From: an uncultured Clostridia bacterium
Lineage (GTDB): Bacteria; Bacillota; Clostridia; Lachnospirales; CAG-274
DNA: 46,348 nt
Reading direction: 5' to 3'
Assembly: GCA_949948985.1 (NCBI GenBank)
Contig: CATLIG010000017.1
Location: 1 to 46,348, forward strand
Shown piece after piece: positions 1 through 9,874 of the stretch. The notes below the pieces were generated by a model that was not told the DNA's origin, made no database searches, and saw only the letters and a program-made list of their open reading frames with translations. The translations under genes were made by a program, and so were the position numbers. Position 1 is the stretch's first letter. Every line of letters begins with the position of its first letter.

Positions 1-507
1 ATATTCACTTTCATTATACTCAAAATCAATACCTTTTTCACATATAATCACATTGTAATATTTTCCGTCCTCAAAAATCATTTTCTCGTCAATTATTTTA
101 AATCCCAGTTTATAAACTATTTTTCTGACCTTATCAATATCTCTTTGAGGCTGTAAAATAATTCTTTCCGCACTGTCAACAATCTTTTTTGAATTATTTA
201 AAATATCAATAATAAGCAGCCCTCCCATACCGGCTATTATAATCTGGTCAGGCGCTTCCCCCTCTTTAATAACAGATAGTCCATTACCTAAACGTGTTTC
301 AATATAGTCACAGTAATTATGTGTACATATATTTTTTTTCGCTTTCTGAACAGAACCATAACTTATATCACACGCAACCGCTTTTTTAGCTATTTTATTT
401 TGAACAAGAAAAATAGGTATATACCCATGATCCGTTCCCACATCAACAAGAAACTCACATTTTTTTGCGCAATCAGTAATTGTTTTAAGCCTTTTAGATA
501 TAATCAA
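1..507 (-). CDS. trmK: tRNA (adenine(22)-N1)-methyltransferase TrmK, partial
   Basis: The 5' part (169 codons) of a gene that runs off the left edge. It is predicted to methylate N1 of adenine 22 in tRNA using SAM. The translation shows a Rossmann SAM-binding start, VDVGTDHGYIPIF at residues 21-34, the acidic strand end ACDIS, and an AGMGG motif near residue 97, all typical of the TrmK/YqfN family. No ATG is available: the likely start is TTG at 507 (GGAGG at 515-519, spacing 7), with an in-frame GTG at 510 as the alternative (spacing 4). It lies downstream of rpoD, the usual Firmicutes arrangement, but beyond a terminator-like hairpin, so its expression probably depends on read-through or a promoter I cannot place. 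Confidence 0.85.
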   Translation of the reverse strand, partial: MIISKRLKTITDCAKKCEFLVDVGTDHGYIPIFLVQNKIAKKAVACDISYGSVQKAKKNICTHNYCDYIETRLGNGLSVIKEGEAPDQIIIAGMGGLLIIDILNNSKKIVDSAERIILQPQRDIDKVRKIVYKLGFKIIDEKMIFEDGKYYNVIICEKGIDFEYNESEY

Positions 508-533
508 CACTTTTCCTCCAAATATGTATATGC

Positions 534-562
534 AAAAAGGCTGTGTAAAAGACAGCCTTTTT
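534..562 (-). terminator. Intrinsic terminator after rpoD
   Basis: A perfect inverted repeat with 11-base arms (AAAAAGGCTGT at 534-544, ACAGCCTTTTT at 552-562) and a 7-base loop. The arms end in A/T tracts, so the hairpin can work on both strands. It starts 1 base after the rpoD stop codon and lies between rpoD and trmK. Confidence 0.85.
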
Positions 563-563
563 G

Positions 564-1640
564 TCATTCCAAATAGTCTTTAAGTTTTTTGCTTCTGCTT
601 GGGTGTCTTAACTTTCTTAACGCTTTAGCCTCAATCTGTCTTATTCTTTCTCTTGTAACCTGAAATTCCTTGCCAACTTCCTCAAGAGTTCTTGCCCTTC
701 CGTCATCAAGCCCAAATCTTAGTCTCAAAACTTTTTCTTCTCTTTCGGTCAAAGTATCAAGAACATTTATAAGCTGTTCTTTAAGCATAGTGTATGCTGC
801 CGCGTCAGAAGGTGCCGGAATATCCTCGTCAGGTATAAAATCACCTAAATGACTGTCCTCTTCCTCACCTATAGGTGTTTCAAGAGAAACAGGTTCCTGA
901 GCAATTTTTCTAATCTCCCTGACCTTGTCCACAGGCATCTGCATTTCTTTAGCAAGCTCCTCGTCAGATGGCTCTCTGCCATATTCCTGTAAAAGCTGTC
1001 TGGAAACTCTTATAAGCTTATTAATTGTTTCAACCATATGAACAGGTATCCTTATTGTACGCGCTTGGTCGGCAATAGCTCTTGTAATAGCCTGTCTTAT
1101 CCACCATGTAGCGTAAGTACTGAATTTATAGCCCTTTCTGTAATCAAATTTCTCAACAGCTTTAATAAGTCCAAGATTTCCTTCCTGAATAAGGTCAAGA
1201 AAAAGCATACCACGACCAACATATCTTTTAGCGATACTTACAACAAGACGAAGGTTAGCTTCCGCAAGACGTTTTTTAGCGTATTCATCGCCCTCCTCCA
1301 TACGTCTGGCAAGCTCTGTTTCCTCATCAGCGCTTAAAAGAGAAACTTTACCTATTTCCTTCAAATACATACGTACATGGTCGTCAATGTTAATACTTCC
1401 ATCGCTTATTGACAAGTCAAGGTCTTTATCCGTATCATCCTCAAGCTCAACAATTCCCATAACATCAATGCCTTGACTTTCGAGATACTCATAAATTTTA
1501 TCAATCTGTTCAGAATCAAGTTCAATATCAGATAAAAAATCCATTATTTCTTTATATTCAAGAACGCCTTTTTTCTTTTTACCAAGTGCCAGAAGTTCCT
1601 TCAAGCGGATAGCAAATACGTTTTCATCAATGGATTTCAA
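564..1640 (-). CDS. rpoD: Primary RNA polymerase sigma factor RpoD/SigA
   Basis: The housekeeping sigma factor of 358 aa, which directs RNA polymerase to -35/-10 promoters. Visible parts are a 1.1-like N-terminus with IMDFLSDIE (32-40), region 1.2 from MYLKEIG (91-97), region 2.2 [10 protein letters not shown] (149-158), region 2.3/2.4 around [15 protein letters not shown] (171-185), and the region 4.2 helix-turn-helix [20 protein letters not shown] (from 318). The length is usual for Firmicutes SigA, which lacks the long insertion of proteobacterial sigma 70. The start is TTG at 1640, supported by GGAAGGA just upstream. It lies 29 bases after dnaG, as in the conserved dnaG-sigA unit. Confidence 0.98.
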   Translation of the reverse strand: MKSIDENVFAIRLKELLALGKKKKGVLEYKEIMDFLSDIELDSEQIDKIYEYLESQGIDVMGIVELEDDTDKDLDLSISDGSINIDDHVRMYLKEIGKVSLLSADEETELARRMEEGDEYAKKRLAEANLRLVVSIAKRYVGRGMLFLDLIQEGNLGLIKAVEKFDYRKGYKFSTYATWWIRQAITRAIADQARTIRIPVHMVETINKLIRVSRQLLQEYGREPSDEELAKEMQMPVDKVREIRKIAQEPVSLETPIGEEEDSHLGDFIPDEDIPAPSDAAAYTMLKEQLINVLDTLTEREEKVLRLRFGLDDGRARTLEEVGKEFQVTRERIRQIEAKALRKLRHPSRSKKLKDYLE

Positions 1641-1669
1641 AATAATCCTTCCTTTCTTTTGTCTTTATT

Positions 1670-3430
1670 CTAACCATCTGAAAGTGTAATATTCAGATTA
1701 TCAATACTTTTCTTTTCTGAAATCAACTTCTGCAAAGTTTCTATATCCTGAGAAGAAGGCATCAGTACATTGCTTATATAAAAAGTTTTAATTGCCTTTA
1801 CCTCATCATTAACAGCTTTTTCCAACATTTTCGGATCATCAAACTCTTTTTGCGTAATAAAAATTTTAGATACCGTCTGCTGCTCTTCTAAAGAATCAAA
1901 AAAATTAACTATTTCTGCTGAATAAATACTTTGCCCTCTTTTATAAAAATCATCAATTATTTTTATAAGCTTTATATATATCGGATTTATAAATTCCTCC
2001 GGAGACAAGACTTCTCTGATTTTTTTATATACGTTATAGTTTAAACTCATAATTTTAATAAGATTTTGCTTTCCGTCATCAATTCCCTGAACACTCGTAC
2101 TATGCTTTGGTTTATTGTATTTTTTGTGAGAATTTATAAAAACATTTTGAGATACTTTTGATATTTCGTTTGTTATAGCATCTTTTGAAATACCTGTTAT
2201 CAATGAGGTTTCATTAATATAAGCATCCCTTTCGATAGCGTTGTCAAATCCGGCGAGTATTTCTGCCGCCTTATTTGTAAAAATAATCTTTTCTTCCATA
2301 GATTTAAAATCATATTTTTTTCTTTCACACTCAATTTGAAATAACGCAAAACTTTTTGCCTGTGTCAATAAATCTGAAAATGCCTCCCGTCCAAATTTTT
2401 TTATATACTCATCAGGGTCTTTAGCATCTTTTACCTGTAAAACTTTAACTCTTATTCCATTATCCATTAAAACAGGTCCGGCTTTAAGAGCCGCCTTTGT
2501 ACCCGCCTCATCGCTGTCAAACAAAAGAACAACACTATTGGCATATTTTTTCATCGCTCTTGCGTGTTCATCATTAAACGCCGTACCCAGCGCCGCGACA
2601 ACATTATGAAATCCGGCTTGATAAAGACTTATGACGTCCATATACCCTTCTACAAGAATAAATTCTTTTACTCCTGATTTTCTTGCGAAATTAATACTAT
2701 ATAGATTGTTGCTTTTTTTGAAAATAGGTGTATCAGGAGAATTTAAATATTTAGGTTCGCCATCTCCAATAATTCTTCCGCCAAAAGCGATAATTCTTCC
2801 TTGAACATCAATAATAGGAAACATAAGCCTGTTAAAAAACTTATCATAATACCCGCCATTTTTGTTTGCGAACACAAGACCGCTTTTAACAAGCAATTCT
2901 GGGTCATATCCTTTTTTAATAAGGTAGTCAGATAAACTGTTTCTGTTTTTAGATGAATACCCAAGACCATATTTTTTTCTTACATTTAAAAGTATTTTCC
3001 TTTCATCAAGGTATTTAACGGCTGTTTTTCCCTCACTGCTGTTTAAATTAGAATAAAAAAACCTTGCGGCATTTTTATGTATTTCATAAATAATATTTCT
3101 AATTTCAGTATTTTTTGCCGATTCTGCTGAATTTCCTTTTTCAGGCAAAACATATTTAATTCTTTCCGCCAAAAATTTAACAGAATCAATAAAATCATAA
3201 TTTTCAATCTGCATAATAAAGCTGTATACATTACCGCTTGCGTTACAGCCAAAACAGTGATAAAGCTGTTCATCAGGACTTACTGAAAAAGACGGTGTAC
3301 GCTCTTTATGAAAAGGACATAATCCAAAATAGCGTCCTCCTTTTTGTTGTAACGAAACATAAGAGCCAATAACCTCAACTATGTCATTTCCGTTTCTGAC
3401 ATCCTCAATAATATTATATTCATAATACAT
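1670..3430 (-). CDS. dnaG: DNA primase DnaG
   Basis: Synthesises RNA primers for replication together with the replicative helicase. The N-terminal CHC2 zinc ribbon is seen as CPFHKER and CFGC; with the first residue at 3430 the ligands are C38, H41, C59 and C62. A TOPRIM core follows (LVEGYMDVISLYQAGFHNVV, then LLFDSDEAGTKAA), and the C-terminal third is a divergent helicase-binding region. The start at 3430 (MYYEYNII) is preferred because GGAG lies 12 bases upstream; an in-frame ATG at 3448 has no ribosome binding site. It is about 586 aa, normal for the family, and is co-oriented with rpoD. Confidence 0.97.
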   Translation of the reverse strand: MYYEYNIIEDVRNGNDIVEVIGSYVSLQQKGGRYFGLCPFHKERTPSFSVSPDEQLYHCFGCNASGNVYSFIMQIENYDFIDSVKFLAERIKYVLPEKGNSAESAKNTEIRNIIYEIHKNAARFFYSNLNSSEGKTAVKYLDERKILLNVRKKYGLGYSSKNRNSLSDYLIKKGYDPELLVKSGLVFANKNGGYYDKFFNRLMFPIIDVQGRIIAFGGRIIGDGEPKYLNSPDTPIFKKSNNLYSINFARKSGVKEFILVEGYMDVISLYQAGFHNVVAALGTAFNDEHARAMKKYANSVVLLFDSDEAGTKAALKAGPVLMDNGIRVKVLQVKDAKDPDEYIKKFGREAFSDLLTQAKSFALFQIECERKKYDFKSMEEKIIFTNKAAEILAGFDNAIERDAYINETSLITGISKDAITNEISKVSQNVFINSHKKYNKPKHSTSVQGIDDGKQNLIKIMSLNYNVYKKIREVLSPEEFINPIYIKLIKIIDDFYKRGQSIYSAEIVNFFDSLEEQQTVSKIFITQKEFDDPKMLEKAVNDEVKAIKTFYISNVLMPSSQDIETLQKLISEKKSIDNLNITLSDG

Positions 3431-3771
3431 AAAACAGATCATCTCCATTCAGTATTACAGCAACAATCAAAATCAAACCGACAAGACGATAAAATAAATT
3501 GTTAAACAAAAGAAATAATTTACAAAACATTATTATTGTTGTTGTTTTACTGTATATTTCCTTTATACCTAAAATATTCGACACAAAATCAATATTTCCT
3601 TTTAAATTTTATAATAACTATCATCAAAAATTATTTTTTGCGTTATTCTATTGAAGTGATAAAATAATAAACAAATAAATTTTTATAAACCTGATTCAAA
3701 GAATCCTTTTATTGTTTTATGCTAAAAATTTTGTGCATTAATATTTAACAGTATAACTCAAAAACTAATTT
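3431..3771. other. Intergenic region between dgt and dnaG
   Basis: 341 bases, very AT-rich, with no credible reading frame and no RNA gene that I recognise. A short GATTC-TTT-GAATC hairpin near 3693-3705 follows dgt but lacks a clear T-tract. The region should contain the promoter of dnaG-rpoD. I found only weak candidates, such as TAGAAT preceded 18 bases upstream by TTGTTT, and do not place it. Confidence 0.5.
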
Positions 3772-4758
3772 TTATTTTACAACTTCTTTATAAGTTTTCA
3801 TCGCAAACCTGTCTGTCATACCCGCTATGTAGTCACATACAATAGTTTCCTTCTCTATATCATTTCCGTAATGACTTGTAAATTCATTCGGTATTTTATT
3901 AAAATTTTTTATGTAATAATAGTATAACTTTTTAAGAATTCCCGAAACCATATCATTTTCTTTTTTTAGTTCCTCACCATGATATACGTAATCAAACATA
4001 AACTTTCTGAGTCTGTATAATAATTCTTTAATTTTTTTATCCATAATGATATCATTTCTTCCCATACTGTTTTTTATGATATTACGTATAAGAAAATTTA
4101 TACGTTTTTTTGTATTTTCTCCCAAAACAGAGATGCTTTCCTTAGGCAAATCTGAAATTTCCAAAATACCAGCTCTTAAAGCATCGTCAATATCGTGATT
4201 TATGTAAGCTATTTTATCTGAAATCTGAACAACCTTACCTTCAAGAGTATTAGGTGAACCACTTCCTCTATGATTTAATATTCCATCAATAACTTCATAA
4301 GTAAGATTAAGTCCCCTGCCTTCTTTTTCAATAACTTCAACAACTCTCACACTTTGCTCATTATGATGAAATCCTTTTTCCAAAACATCATCAAGGTCTT
4401 TTTCTCCAAGATGACCAAAAGGAGTATGCCCTAAATCGTGTCCCAAAGCGATAGCTTCTGTTAAATCCTCATTAAGATTTAAAGCGACCGCAAGTGTTCT
4501 TGCGATTTGTGAAACCTCAAGCGTATGAGTAAGCCTTGTTCTGTAGTGGTCGCCGTCAGGAAAAATAAAAGCCTGAGTTTTATGCATAAGCCTGCGAAAA
4601 GCCTTACTGTGAATAATTCTGTCCCTATCTCTTTGAAAGCAAGTTCTTATATCTTCAGGTTCCTCATAGACTTTACGGCCTTTTGATAAAGAGCTTTTAG
4701 TAGCGAAAAGACTGAATTTCTCATTTTCAAATTTTTCGGTATATTCACGTATTTCCAT
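3772..4758 (-). CDS. dgt: Deoxyguanosinetriphosphate triphosphohydrolase-like protein (HD domain)
   Basis: A predicted dNTPase that splits dNTPs into deoxynucleoside and triphosphate, affecting dNTP pools. The HD-superfamily metal site is seen as LTHTLEVSQIARTLA followed by IALGHDLGHTPFGHLGE. The segment HSKAFRRLMHKTQAF and the later NHRGSG and SDKIAYINHDIDDALR are typical of Dgt-like proteins in Firmicutes. The start at 4758 (MEIREYTEKFE) has GGAG 7 bases upstream; an in-frame ATG at 4788 falls inside an inverted-repeat element and is not supported. It is about 328 aa. It precedes dnaG and rpoD, a common clostridial order. The inverted-repeat element at 4782-5015 sits immediately before its ribosome binding site, so its leader or promoter may derive from that element. 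Confidence 0.93.
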   Translation of the reverse strand: MEIREYTEKFENEKFSLFATKSSLSKGRKVYEEPEDIRTCFQRDRDRIIHSKAFRRLMHKTQAFIFPDGDHYRTRLTHTLEVSQIARTLAVALNLNEDLTEAIALGHDLGHTPFGHLGEKDLDDVLEKGFHHNEQSVRVVEVIEKEGRGLNLTYEVIDGILNHRGSGSPNTLEGKVVQISDKIAYINHDIDDALRAGILEISDLPKESISVLGENTKKRINFLIRNIIKNSMGRNDIIMDKKIKELLYRLRKFMFDYVYHGEELKKENDMVSGILKKLYYYYIKNFNKIPNEFTSHYGNDIEKETIVCDYIAGMTDRFAMKTYKEVVK

Positions 4759-4781
4759 AAAATCACTCCAAAAACAATATA

Positions 4782-5015
4782 TAGTCAATCAAACTTATAA
4801 ATGAACAAAATAAAATCATTGAACTTCGTCCTATATGTAATAACTTAAAACCACAGGACGCTGTTCCGCACCCTGTAAGGGACAAAATGGAACTCCTTTC
4901 CACCAGTATGTAAGCCTCAAAAAATAACTAAACCTCATATTAGACCTGTTTAATAATCTGCATAATACAAATCTTCGTCATAAAAGAATTTGTTTATTTC
5001 TAGATTGATTGACTA
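4782..5015. mobile_element. MITE-like element A with terminal inverted repeats
   Basis: 234 bases with no reading frame. The ends are imperfect inverted repeats of about 28 bases: the left end begins TAGTCAATCAAACTTATAAA, the reverse complement of the right end begins TAGTCAATCAATCTAGAAA, and both continue to AACAAA. Both ends are flanked by TA (4780-4781 and 5016-5017), as expected for a TA-target duplication. The core holds nested hairpins: CGTCCT with AGGACG, and GTTCC enclosing CCCTgtaAGGG closed by GGAAC. It lies between the yitT stop and the dgt ribosome binding site. It shares its end sequence with the element at 12330-12490. The call as a non-autonomous transposable element is an inference; no transposase is present. 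Confidence 0.65.
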
Positions 5016-5028
5016 TAAGAAATCATTT

Positions 5029-5904
5029 TTACATTTTGTCACTGCTAAATACATCTGCAACGTCACTTATAGAAATGTATGCTTTTTTGTCAATAGTATG
5101 TACAAGATCTTTCATTTTTCCAATTTGAAAACGATTTACAATAAAATAAATAAGTGTTTTTTTCTCTCTTGAATATCCGCCTTCAGCGTTTACCATTGTC
5201 ATACCGCTTTTAAATTCCTCTGAAAGAGCCTCGCATATTTCGTTTGGCTTAGTTGTAATAATCATAGACGCTTTTGCTCTATCAATACCTTCTACAATAT
5301 AATCTATTACTTTAAGAGCCGCAAAATAAGTCACAATAGAATAAAGAGGTAATATCCAGCTTTCAATAATAATGCCGCATATGACATAAAGAACAAGATT
5401 ATATATCATAACAAATATTCCAACAGATATACCTATTTTTTTTGCGAAAATTACAGCCATAACCTCAATACCGTCCATAGCACCGCCAAATCGTATAGCG
5501 GTTCCGCTGCCTATTCCTGAAATCACTCCTCCGAATAGAGCGCAAAGCAATAAATCCTGACCTGCAAGAGGCGATGCTACAGATGTGTCAACAGGAAAAA
5601 CATCTGTAATAAGCCACGAAAAAACAGAATATATAACAACAGAGTAAATAGCATAAAATGTAAACAACTTACCTTGTTTTTTTAATCCATATAAAAATAA
5701 AGGAATATTAAAAATCAAAAGAAATACAGATAGTGACATATATTCCGGAGTAACCTGGGAAAGAAGCATTGATGTTCCTGAAATTCCGCTGTCATAAAGC
5801 TTTACCGGAGAAAGAAATATTGTAATACCAATAGCATTTATTATACCAGCCACTGTAAGCATTATCATATTGCTTATTTTTATTCTTTTTAATGAATCAG
5901 TCAA
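5029..5904 (-). CDS. YitT family membrane protein (DUF161/DUF2179)
   Basis: A 291-aa integral membrane protein of unknown function. The N-terminal two thirds hold about five hydrophobic helices (for example MIMLTVAGIINAIGITIFL and the GGVISGIGSGTAIRFGGAMDG region, a family hallmark). The C-terminal 80 residues form a soluble DUF2179-type domain (ASMIITTKPNEICEALSEEF to AYISISDVADVF). The start is TTG at 5904 with AGGAGG and an 8-base spacing. It follows the FNT channel gene by about 120 bases in the same direction. The stop codon lies 11 bases from the TA that flanks element A. Confidence 0.9.
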   Translation of the reverse strand: MTDSLKRIKISNMIMLTVAGIINAIGITIFLSPVKLYDSGISGTSMLLSQVTPEYMSLSVFLLIFNIPLFLYGLKKQGKLFTFYAIYSVVIYSVFSWLITDVFPVDTSVASPLAGQDLLLCALFGGVISGIGSGTAIRFGGAMDGIEVMAVIFAKKIGISVGIFVMIYNLVLYVICGIIIESWILPLYSIVTYFAALKVIDYIVEGIDRAKASMIITTKPNEICEALSEEFKSGMTMVNAEGGYSREKKTLIYFIVNRFQIGKMKDLVHTIDKKAYISISDVADVFSSDKM

Positions 5905-6027
5905 AATTTATACCTCCTAAATTAACCTGGCAAAACAATAAAAGAATAAAAAAATAAAACTTTAATAACCTTATGTACTAAAGACCTCTTTCATTGTTTA
6001 ACACTAAAAACTCTGCCAATTACTATA

Positions 6028-6672
6028 TTATTGTATTGTTCCACTATGAACTGTAGTTTTTCTGAAAAATTTTCCTGAAAAAGGAATAATAATTCCTCCA
6101 AAAGAATTTCCCAAAGTCATAACTATTATGTATGTAAAAGAATTTATATCCCATACATCCGCAAGTGTAAAATAAAACATATTGGCAATACAATGTTCAA
6201 AACCGCTTAAAATAAAAACAACAACAGGAAAAATAACACCAATAATTTTTACCATACCTTCTTTAGCGTTTTTAAATGTATCAACAGCAATAAACATAAG
6301 CATACCGCAAAATACCGAAAGTATAAAAATACTTATAATATTATCAGAAAGCTTTGTATCAACAATAGAAACAACTTTAGAAAGATTTTGAAAAACTCTC
6401 GTATGGCTTATCAAAACTCCCGTTAAAAAAGTACCTGTAAAATTACCTATCCACGTAATTATAAGCTCAATAATATAGTAAGGCTTATTTACAATAATAT
6501 AGCCTACCTTTCCTGTAAAAAGCTGTAGCTTAAAAAAACATATTGTAATAAGACCTATACTAAATAAAAAACTTCCCACTATTGAGTTTTCACAGGATAA
6601 ATATACAATTCCGCCAATTCCGATACAGATACCCGCAATAATGCCATAGATAAACTGCCGTAATCTCTCCAT
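6028..6672 (-). CDS. Formate/nitrite transporter (FNT) family protein
   Basis: A predicted pentameric membrane channel for small monovalent anions such as formate, nitrite or hydrosulfide. The 214-aa product has about six hydrophobic segments, an LFTGKVGY motif (family form LFTGN) around residue 50, and FEHCIANMFYF near residue 155, the best family signature. It is shorter than classical FocA/NirC (about 260-280 aa) and diverged in the first loop, so the substrate cannot be named. The start at 6672 has GGAGG 6 bases upstream. The upstream gene stops at 6674, so the two genes are tightly coupled. Confidence 0.85.
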   Translation of the reverse strand: MERLRQFIYGIIAGICIGIGGIVYLSCENSIVGSFLFSIGLITICFFKLQLFTGKVGYIIVNKPYYIIELIITWIGNFTGTFLTGVLISHTRVFQNLSKVVSIVDTKLSDNIISIFILSVFCGMLMFIAVDTFKNAKEGMVKIIGVIFPVVVFILSGFEHCIANMFYFTLADVWDINSFTYIIVMTLGNSFGGIIIPFSGKFFRKTTVHSGTIQ

Positions 6673-6673
6673 T

Positions 6674-6964
6674 TTATACCTCCATATCATTTTTCAGAAT
6701 AACAGCGACTTTAACGCATTCAATCACAAGAATCATTGTATAATCTTTTTTTCTGATAATAACAGGCTCGTTATTTTTTTTAACTATAATACACTCGTTC
6801 AGCTTTCCTCCATCTCTCCAATAAGTCAAAAAAAACATACCTTCTACATCTTTAACTCTCCAGTTGCAATCATCATTATTCTTTATAAAATATTCTTTAT
6901 CGCAATCAAAGCTTTTCAATAATTTATTTTTAATATCGTCATATTTTTTTAAAACTTTTTCCAT
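6674..6964 (-). CDS. Hypothetical protein, 96 aa, unrecognised
   Basis: I do not recognise this family. It is a small soluble-looking protein with a charged N-terminal helix (MEKVLKKYDDIKNKLLKSFD), a tryptophan- and aspartate-containing middle (CNWRVKDVEGMFFLTYW) and a beta-rich C-terminus. It has no signal peptide or membrane segment. GGAGGG at the end of uvrA gives a good ribosome binding site, only 4 bases separate it from the uvrA stop, and it abuts the FNT gene. The context points to co-transcription with uvrB-uvrA, but gives no function. Confidence 0.75.
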   Translation of the reverse strand: MEKVLKKYDDIKNKLLKSFDCDKEYFIKNNDDCNWRVKDVEGMFFLTYWRDGGKLNECIIVKKNNEPVIIRKKDYTMILVIECVKVAVILKNDMEV

Positions 6965-6968
6965 AAAA

Positions 6969-9800
6969 TCAGCCCTCCAAACACTTTTTCAGATATTTTC
7001 CCGTATAAGATTTTTCACATAAGGCAACTTCCTCAGGAGTACCCACAGCAACAACAGTACCTCCTCCATCTCCCCCTTCGGGACCTAAATCAATAATATA
7101 ATCCGCCGTTTTTATAACATCTAAATTATGCTCAATAACAACAACGGTATTTCCACCGTCTGTTAATTTCTGCAAAATATCTATCAGCTTATGAACATCA
7201 TAGGTATGAAGACCTGTAGTAGGCTCATCAAGAACATAAATAGTTTTTCCGGTACTCTTTCTGCTTAGCTCTGTAGCAAGCTTAACTCTTTGAGCCTCTC
7301 CTCCGGATAAGGTAGTAGAGGACTGACCAAGTTTCACATAAGAAAGACCAACATCATATAATGTCTGAATTTTAGACTTTATCCTAGGAATATTCTCAAA
7401 AAACTCAAGAGCTTCCTCTATAGTCATATCAAGTACATCAGAAATAGTTTTTCCTTTATATTTCACTTCAAGAGTTTCCCTATTATATCTTTTACCTTTG
7501 CATACCTCGCAAGGAACATAAATATCGGGCAAAAAATGCATTTCAATTTTTATAATTCCATCTCCTGAGCAAGCCTCACATCTTCCTCCCTTTACATTAA
7601 AACTAAATCTCCCTTTCTGAAATCCTCTTACTTTTGCCTCCGTTGTTTGACTAAATACATCTCTTATCATATCAAATAAACCCGTATATGTCGCGGGATT
7701 AGACCTAGGAGTTCTTCCGATAGGCGACTGGTCAATATTTATAATCTTGTCAAAGTATTCAATACCTTTCATAGATTTAAACTTTCCATGCTTTATTCTT
7801 GCTCTGTTAAGTTCTCTTGCAAGGGTTTTGTGTAAAACCTCATTAACAAGGGAACTTTTTCCGGAACCCGAAACACCGGTTACACATACAAACAATCCAA
7901 TAGGTATTTCAACATTTATGTTTTTAAGATTATTTTCAGCGGCGCCTTTAATAACAAGCTTTTCCTTCGATGGCTTTCTTCTTGTTTTAGGAACATCAAT
8001 TTTTCTTTTTCCACTAAGATATGCTCCCGTCAATGATTTTTCACATTTAAGTAATTCATGGGGAGCACCCGAAAAAACAACTTCTCCGCCGTTTATTCCC
8101 GCATAAGGTCCTATATCAACAATATAATCTGACTCAAGCATTGTATCAGCATCATGCTCAACAACAACAAGAGTATTTCCAATATCTCTTAAATGTTTAA
8201 GACTGTCAAGGAGCTTATCATTATCTCTTTGATGAAGACCAATACTCGGTTCATCAAGTATATATAATACTCCAACAAGCCCTGAACCTACCTGTGTCGC
8301 AAGTCTTATTCTCTGAGACTCTCCTCCGGAAAGACTTCCTGACATTCTTGAAAGGGTAAGATATTCAAGGCCCACATTTACCAAAAAACCAAGTCTGGCA
8401 TTAATTTCCTTTAAAATTTGCTCTGCTATAAGCATCTTATTTTCTGATAATTTCAAGTTGTCAAAAAATACCTTGAGTTCTTTAATTGAATAATCTGTTA
8501 TCTCTGAAATATTTTTTTCTCCCACTGTAACCGCGAGAATTTCATCTTTAAGACGTTTTCCTTTGCAAACAGGACATTTTATATTTGTCATATATTTTTC
8601 GTATTCCTGTTTAGCAGCTTCAGAATATGTTTCTCTGTATCTACGTTCAAGATTTCCGACAATTCCGTCAAATGAATAAGAATAAAATTTTTCTTCTCCG
8701 CCGCTTACATAGCTTATATCCATTTTTTCTCCGTCTGTGCCATACATAATAATATCTTTTATTTTATCAGGCAAATCTTTATATGGAGTATTTAAATCAA
8801 AATTATACTTTTCAGAAAGTTTTTTAAAAATAGAATTTCCCATAGTCGTATCAATGCCGACAGAATTCCATCCTGAAACCGCTATAGCACCGTCAAGTAT
8901 TGAAAGTTCGTCATTAGGAATAAGCACATCTGGATCAAAAACCATTCTTGAGCCAAGACCCATACATTCAGGACACGCTCCTGATGGATTATTAAAAGAA
9001 AATCTTCTTGGCTCAATTTCCTCAATACTTATTCCGCAATCCGGACAAGCAAAATTTTGACTAAAAGTAAGCTGTTGTTCACCAGCCACATCAACAACCG
9101 CTATTCCTCCTGTAAGAGCGAAAACCGTTTCTAAAGATTCAGAAAGTCTTTTTTGTATATCATCTTTTATAATAAGCCTGTCTACAACAATTTCAACTGT
9201 ATGTTTTTTATTTTTTTCCAGCTTTATTTCATCAGAAAGCTCATACATAATTCCATCAATTCTTACACGAACATAACCACTTTTTTTAGCGTCTTCCAAA
9301 AGTTTAATATGTTCACCTTTTCTTCCTCTCACAACAGGGGCTAAAAGCTGTATTTTAGTTCTTTCAGGCAACTTTAAAATCCGGTCAACTATTTGGTCGA
9401 CAGTTTGTTTTTTTATCTCCTTTCCACATTTAGGACAATGAGGAATACCCACCCTTGCATATAAAAGCCTTAAATAATCATAAATTTCTGTAACAGTCCC
9501 CACTGTTGAACGTGGGTTATTATTGGTTGTCTTTTGGTCAATAGAAATGGCTGGGGACAACCCTTCTATATTATCCACATCAGGCTTTTCCATTTGTCCT
9601 AAAAATTGTCTTGCGTATGAAGACAGTGACTCCACATATCTTCTCTGACCCTCTGCATAAATAGTGTCAAAAGCAAGACTTGATTTTCCCGAACCACTAA
9701 GTCCCGTAAATACAACAAGTTTGTTTCTTGGAATTTCAACATCAATATTTTTAAGATTGTTTGCTCTTGCACCTTTAATAATAATTTTATCCTTTTGCAT
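6969..9800 (-). CDS. uvrA: UvrABC excinuclease subunit A
   Basis: The damage-recognition ATPase of nucleotide excision repair, which loads UvrB onto DNA. It is 943 aa, full length for the family. Two ABC modules are visible: Walker [10 protein letters not shown] near residue 34 and GVSGSGKSS near residue 642, with signature motifs [12 protein letters not shown] and [12 protein letters not shown], each followed by a YILDEP or YVLDEP Walker B. Zinc-module cysteines are seen at CPKC, CPDC/CPEC, CPVC, and CEAC with CEVC. The start ATG has GAGGG upstream. It follows uvrB by 74 bases in the same direction, as in many Firmicutes. Confidence 0.98.
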   Translation of the reverse strand: MQKDKIIIKGARANNLKNIDVEIPRNKLVVFTGLSGSGKSSLAFDTIYAEGQRRYVESLSSYARQFLGQMEKPDVDNIEGLSPAISIDQKTTNNNPRSTVGTVTEIYDYLRLLYARVGIPHCPKCGKEIKKQTVDQIVDRILKLPERTKIQLLAPVVRGRKGEHIKLLEDAKKSGYVRVRIDGIMYELSDEIKLEKNKKHTVEIVVDRLIIKDDIQKRLSESLETVFALTGGIAVVDVAGEQQLTFSQNFACPDCGISIEEIEPRRFSFNNPSGACPECMGLGSRMVFDPDVLIPNDELSILDGAIAVSGWNSVGIDTTMGNSIFKKLSEKYNFDLNTPYKDLPDKIKDIIMYGTDGEKMDISYVSGGEEKFYSYSFDGIVGNLERRYRETYSEAAKQEYEKYMTNIKCPVCKGKRLKDEILAVTVGEKNISEITDYSIKELKVFFDNLKLSENKMLIAEQILKEINARLGFLVNVGLEYLTLSRMSGSLSGGESQRIRLATQVGSGLVGVLYILDEPSIGLHQRDNDKLLDSLKHLRDIGNTLVVVEHDADTMLESDYIVDIGPYAGINGGEVVFSGAPHELLKCEKSLTGAYLSGKRKIDVPKTRRKPSKEKLVIKGAAENNLKNINVEIPIGLFVCVTGVSGSGKSSLVNEVLHKTLARELNRARIKHGKFKSMKGIEYFDKIINIDQSPIGRTPRSNPATYTGLFDMIRDVFSQTTEAKVRGFQKGRFSFNVKGGRCEACSGDGIIKIEMHFLPDIYVPCEVCKGKRYNRETLEVKYKGKTISDVLDMTIEEALEFFENIPRIKSKIQTLYDVGLSYVKLGQSSTTLSGGEAQRVKLATELSRKSTGKTIYVLDEPTTGLHTYDVHKLIDILQKLTDGGNTVVVIEHNLDVIKTADYIIDLGPEGGDGGGTVVAVGTPEEVALCEKSYTGKYLKKCLEG

Positions 9801-9874
9801 TTTAACCCTCTTCTATAACATAAAATTAAATAATCTTATTTTGTTAAAAATTATGTGAATTACTGTAAACTGTC

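Noticed and set aside
4782-5015. T-box-like word AGGGTGCGGAACAGCG on the minus strand of element A
   Set aside because: It resembles the T-box AGGGTGGnACCGCG but has an extra base and a changed C, there is no terminator/antiterminator pair, and dgt is not an expected T-box target. The inverted-repeat ends explain the region better.
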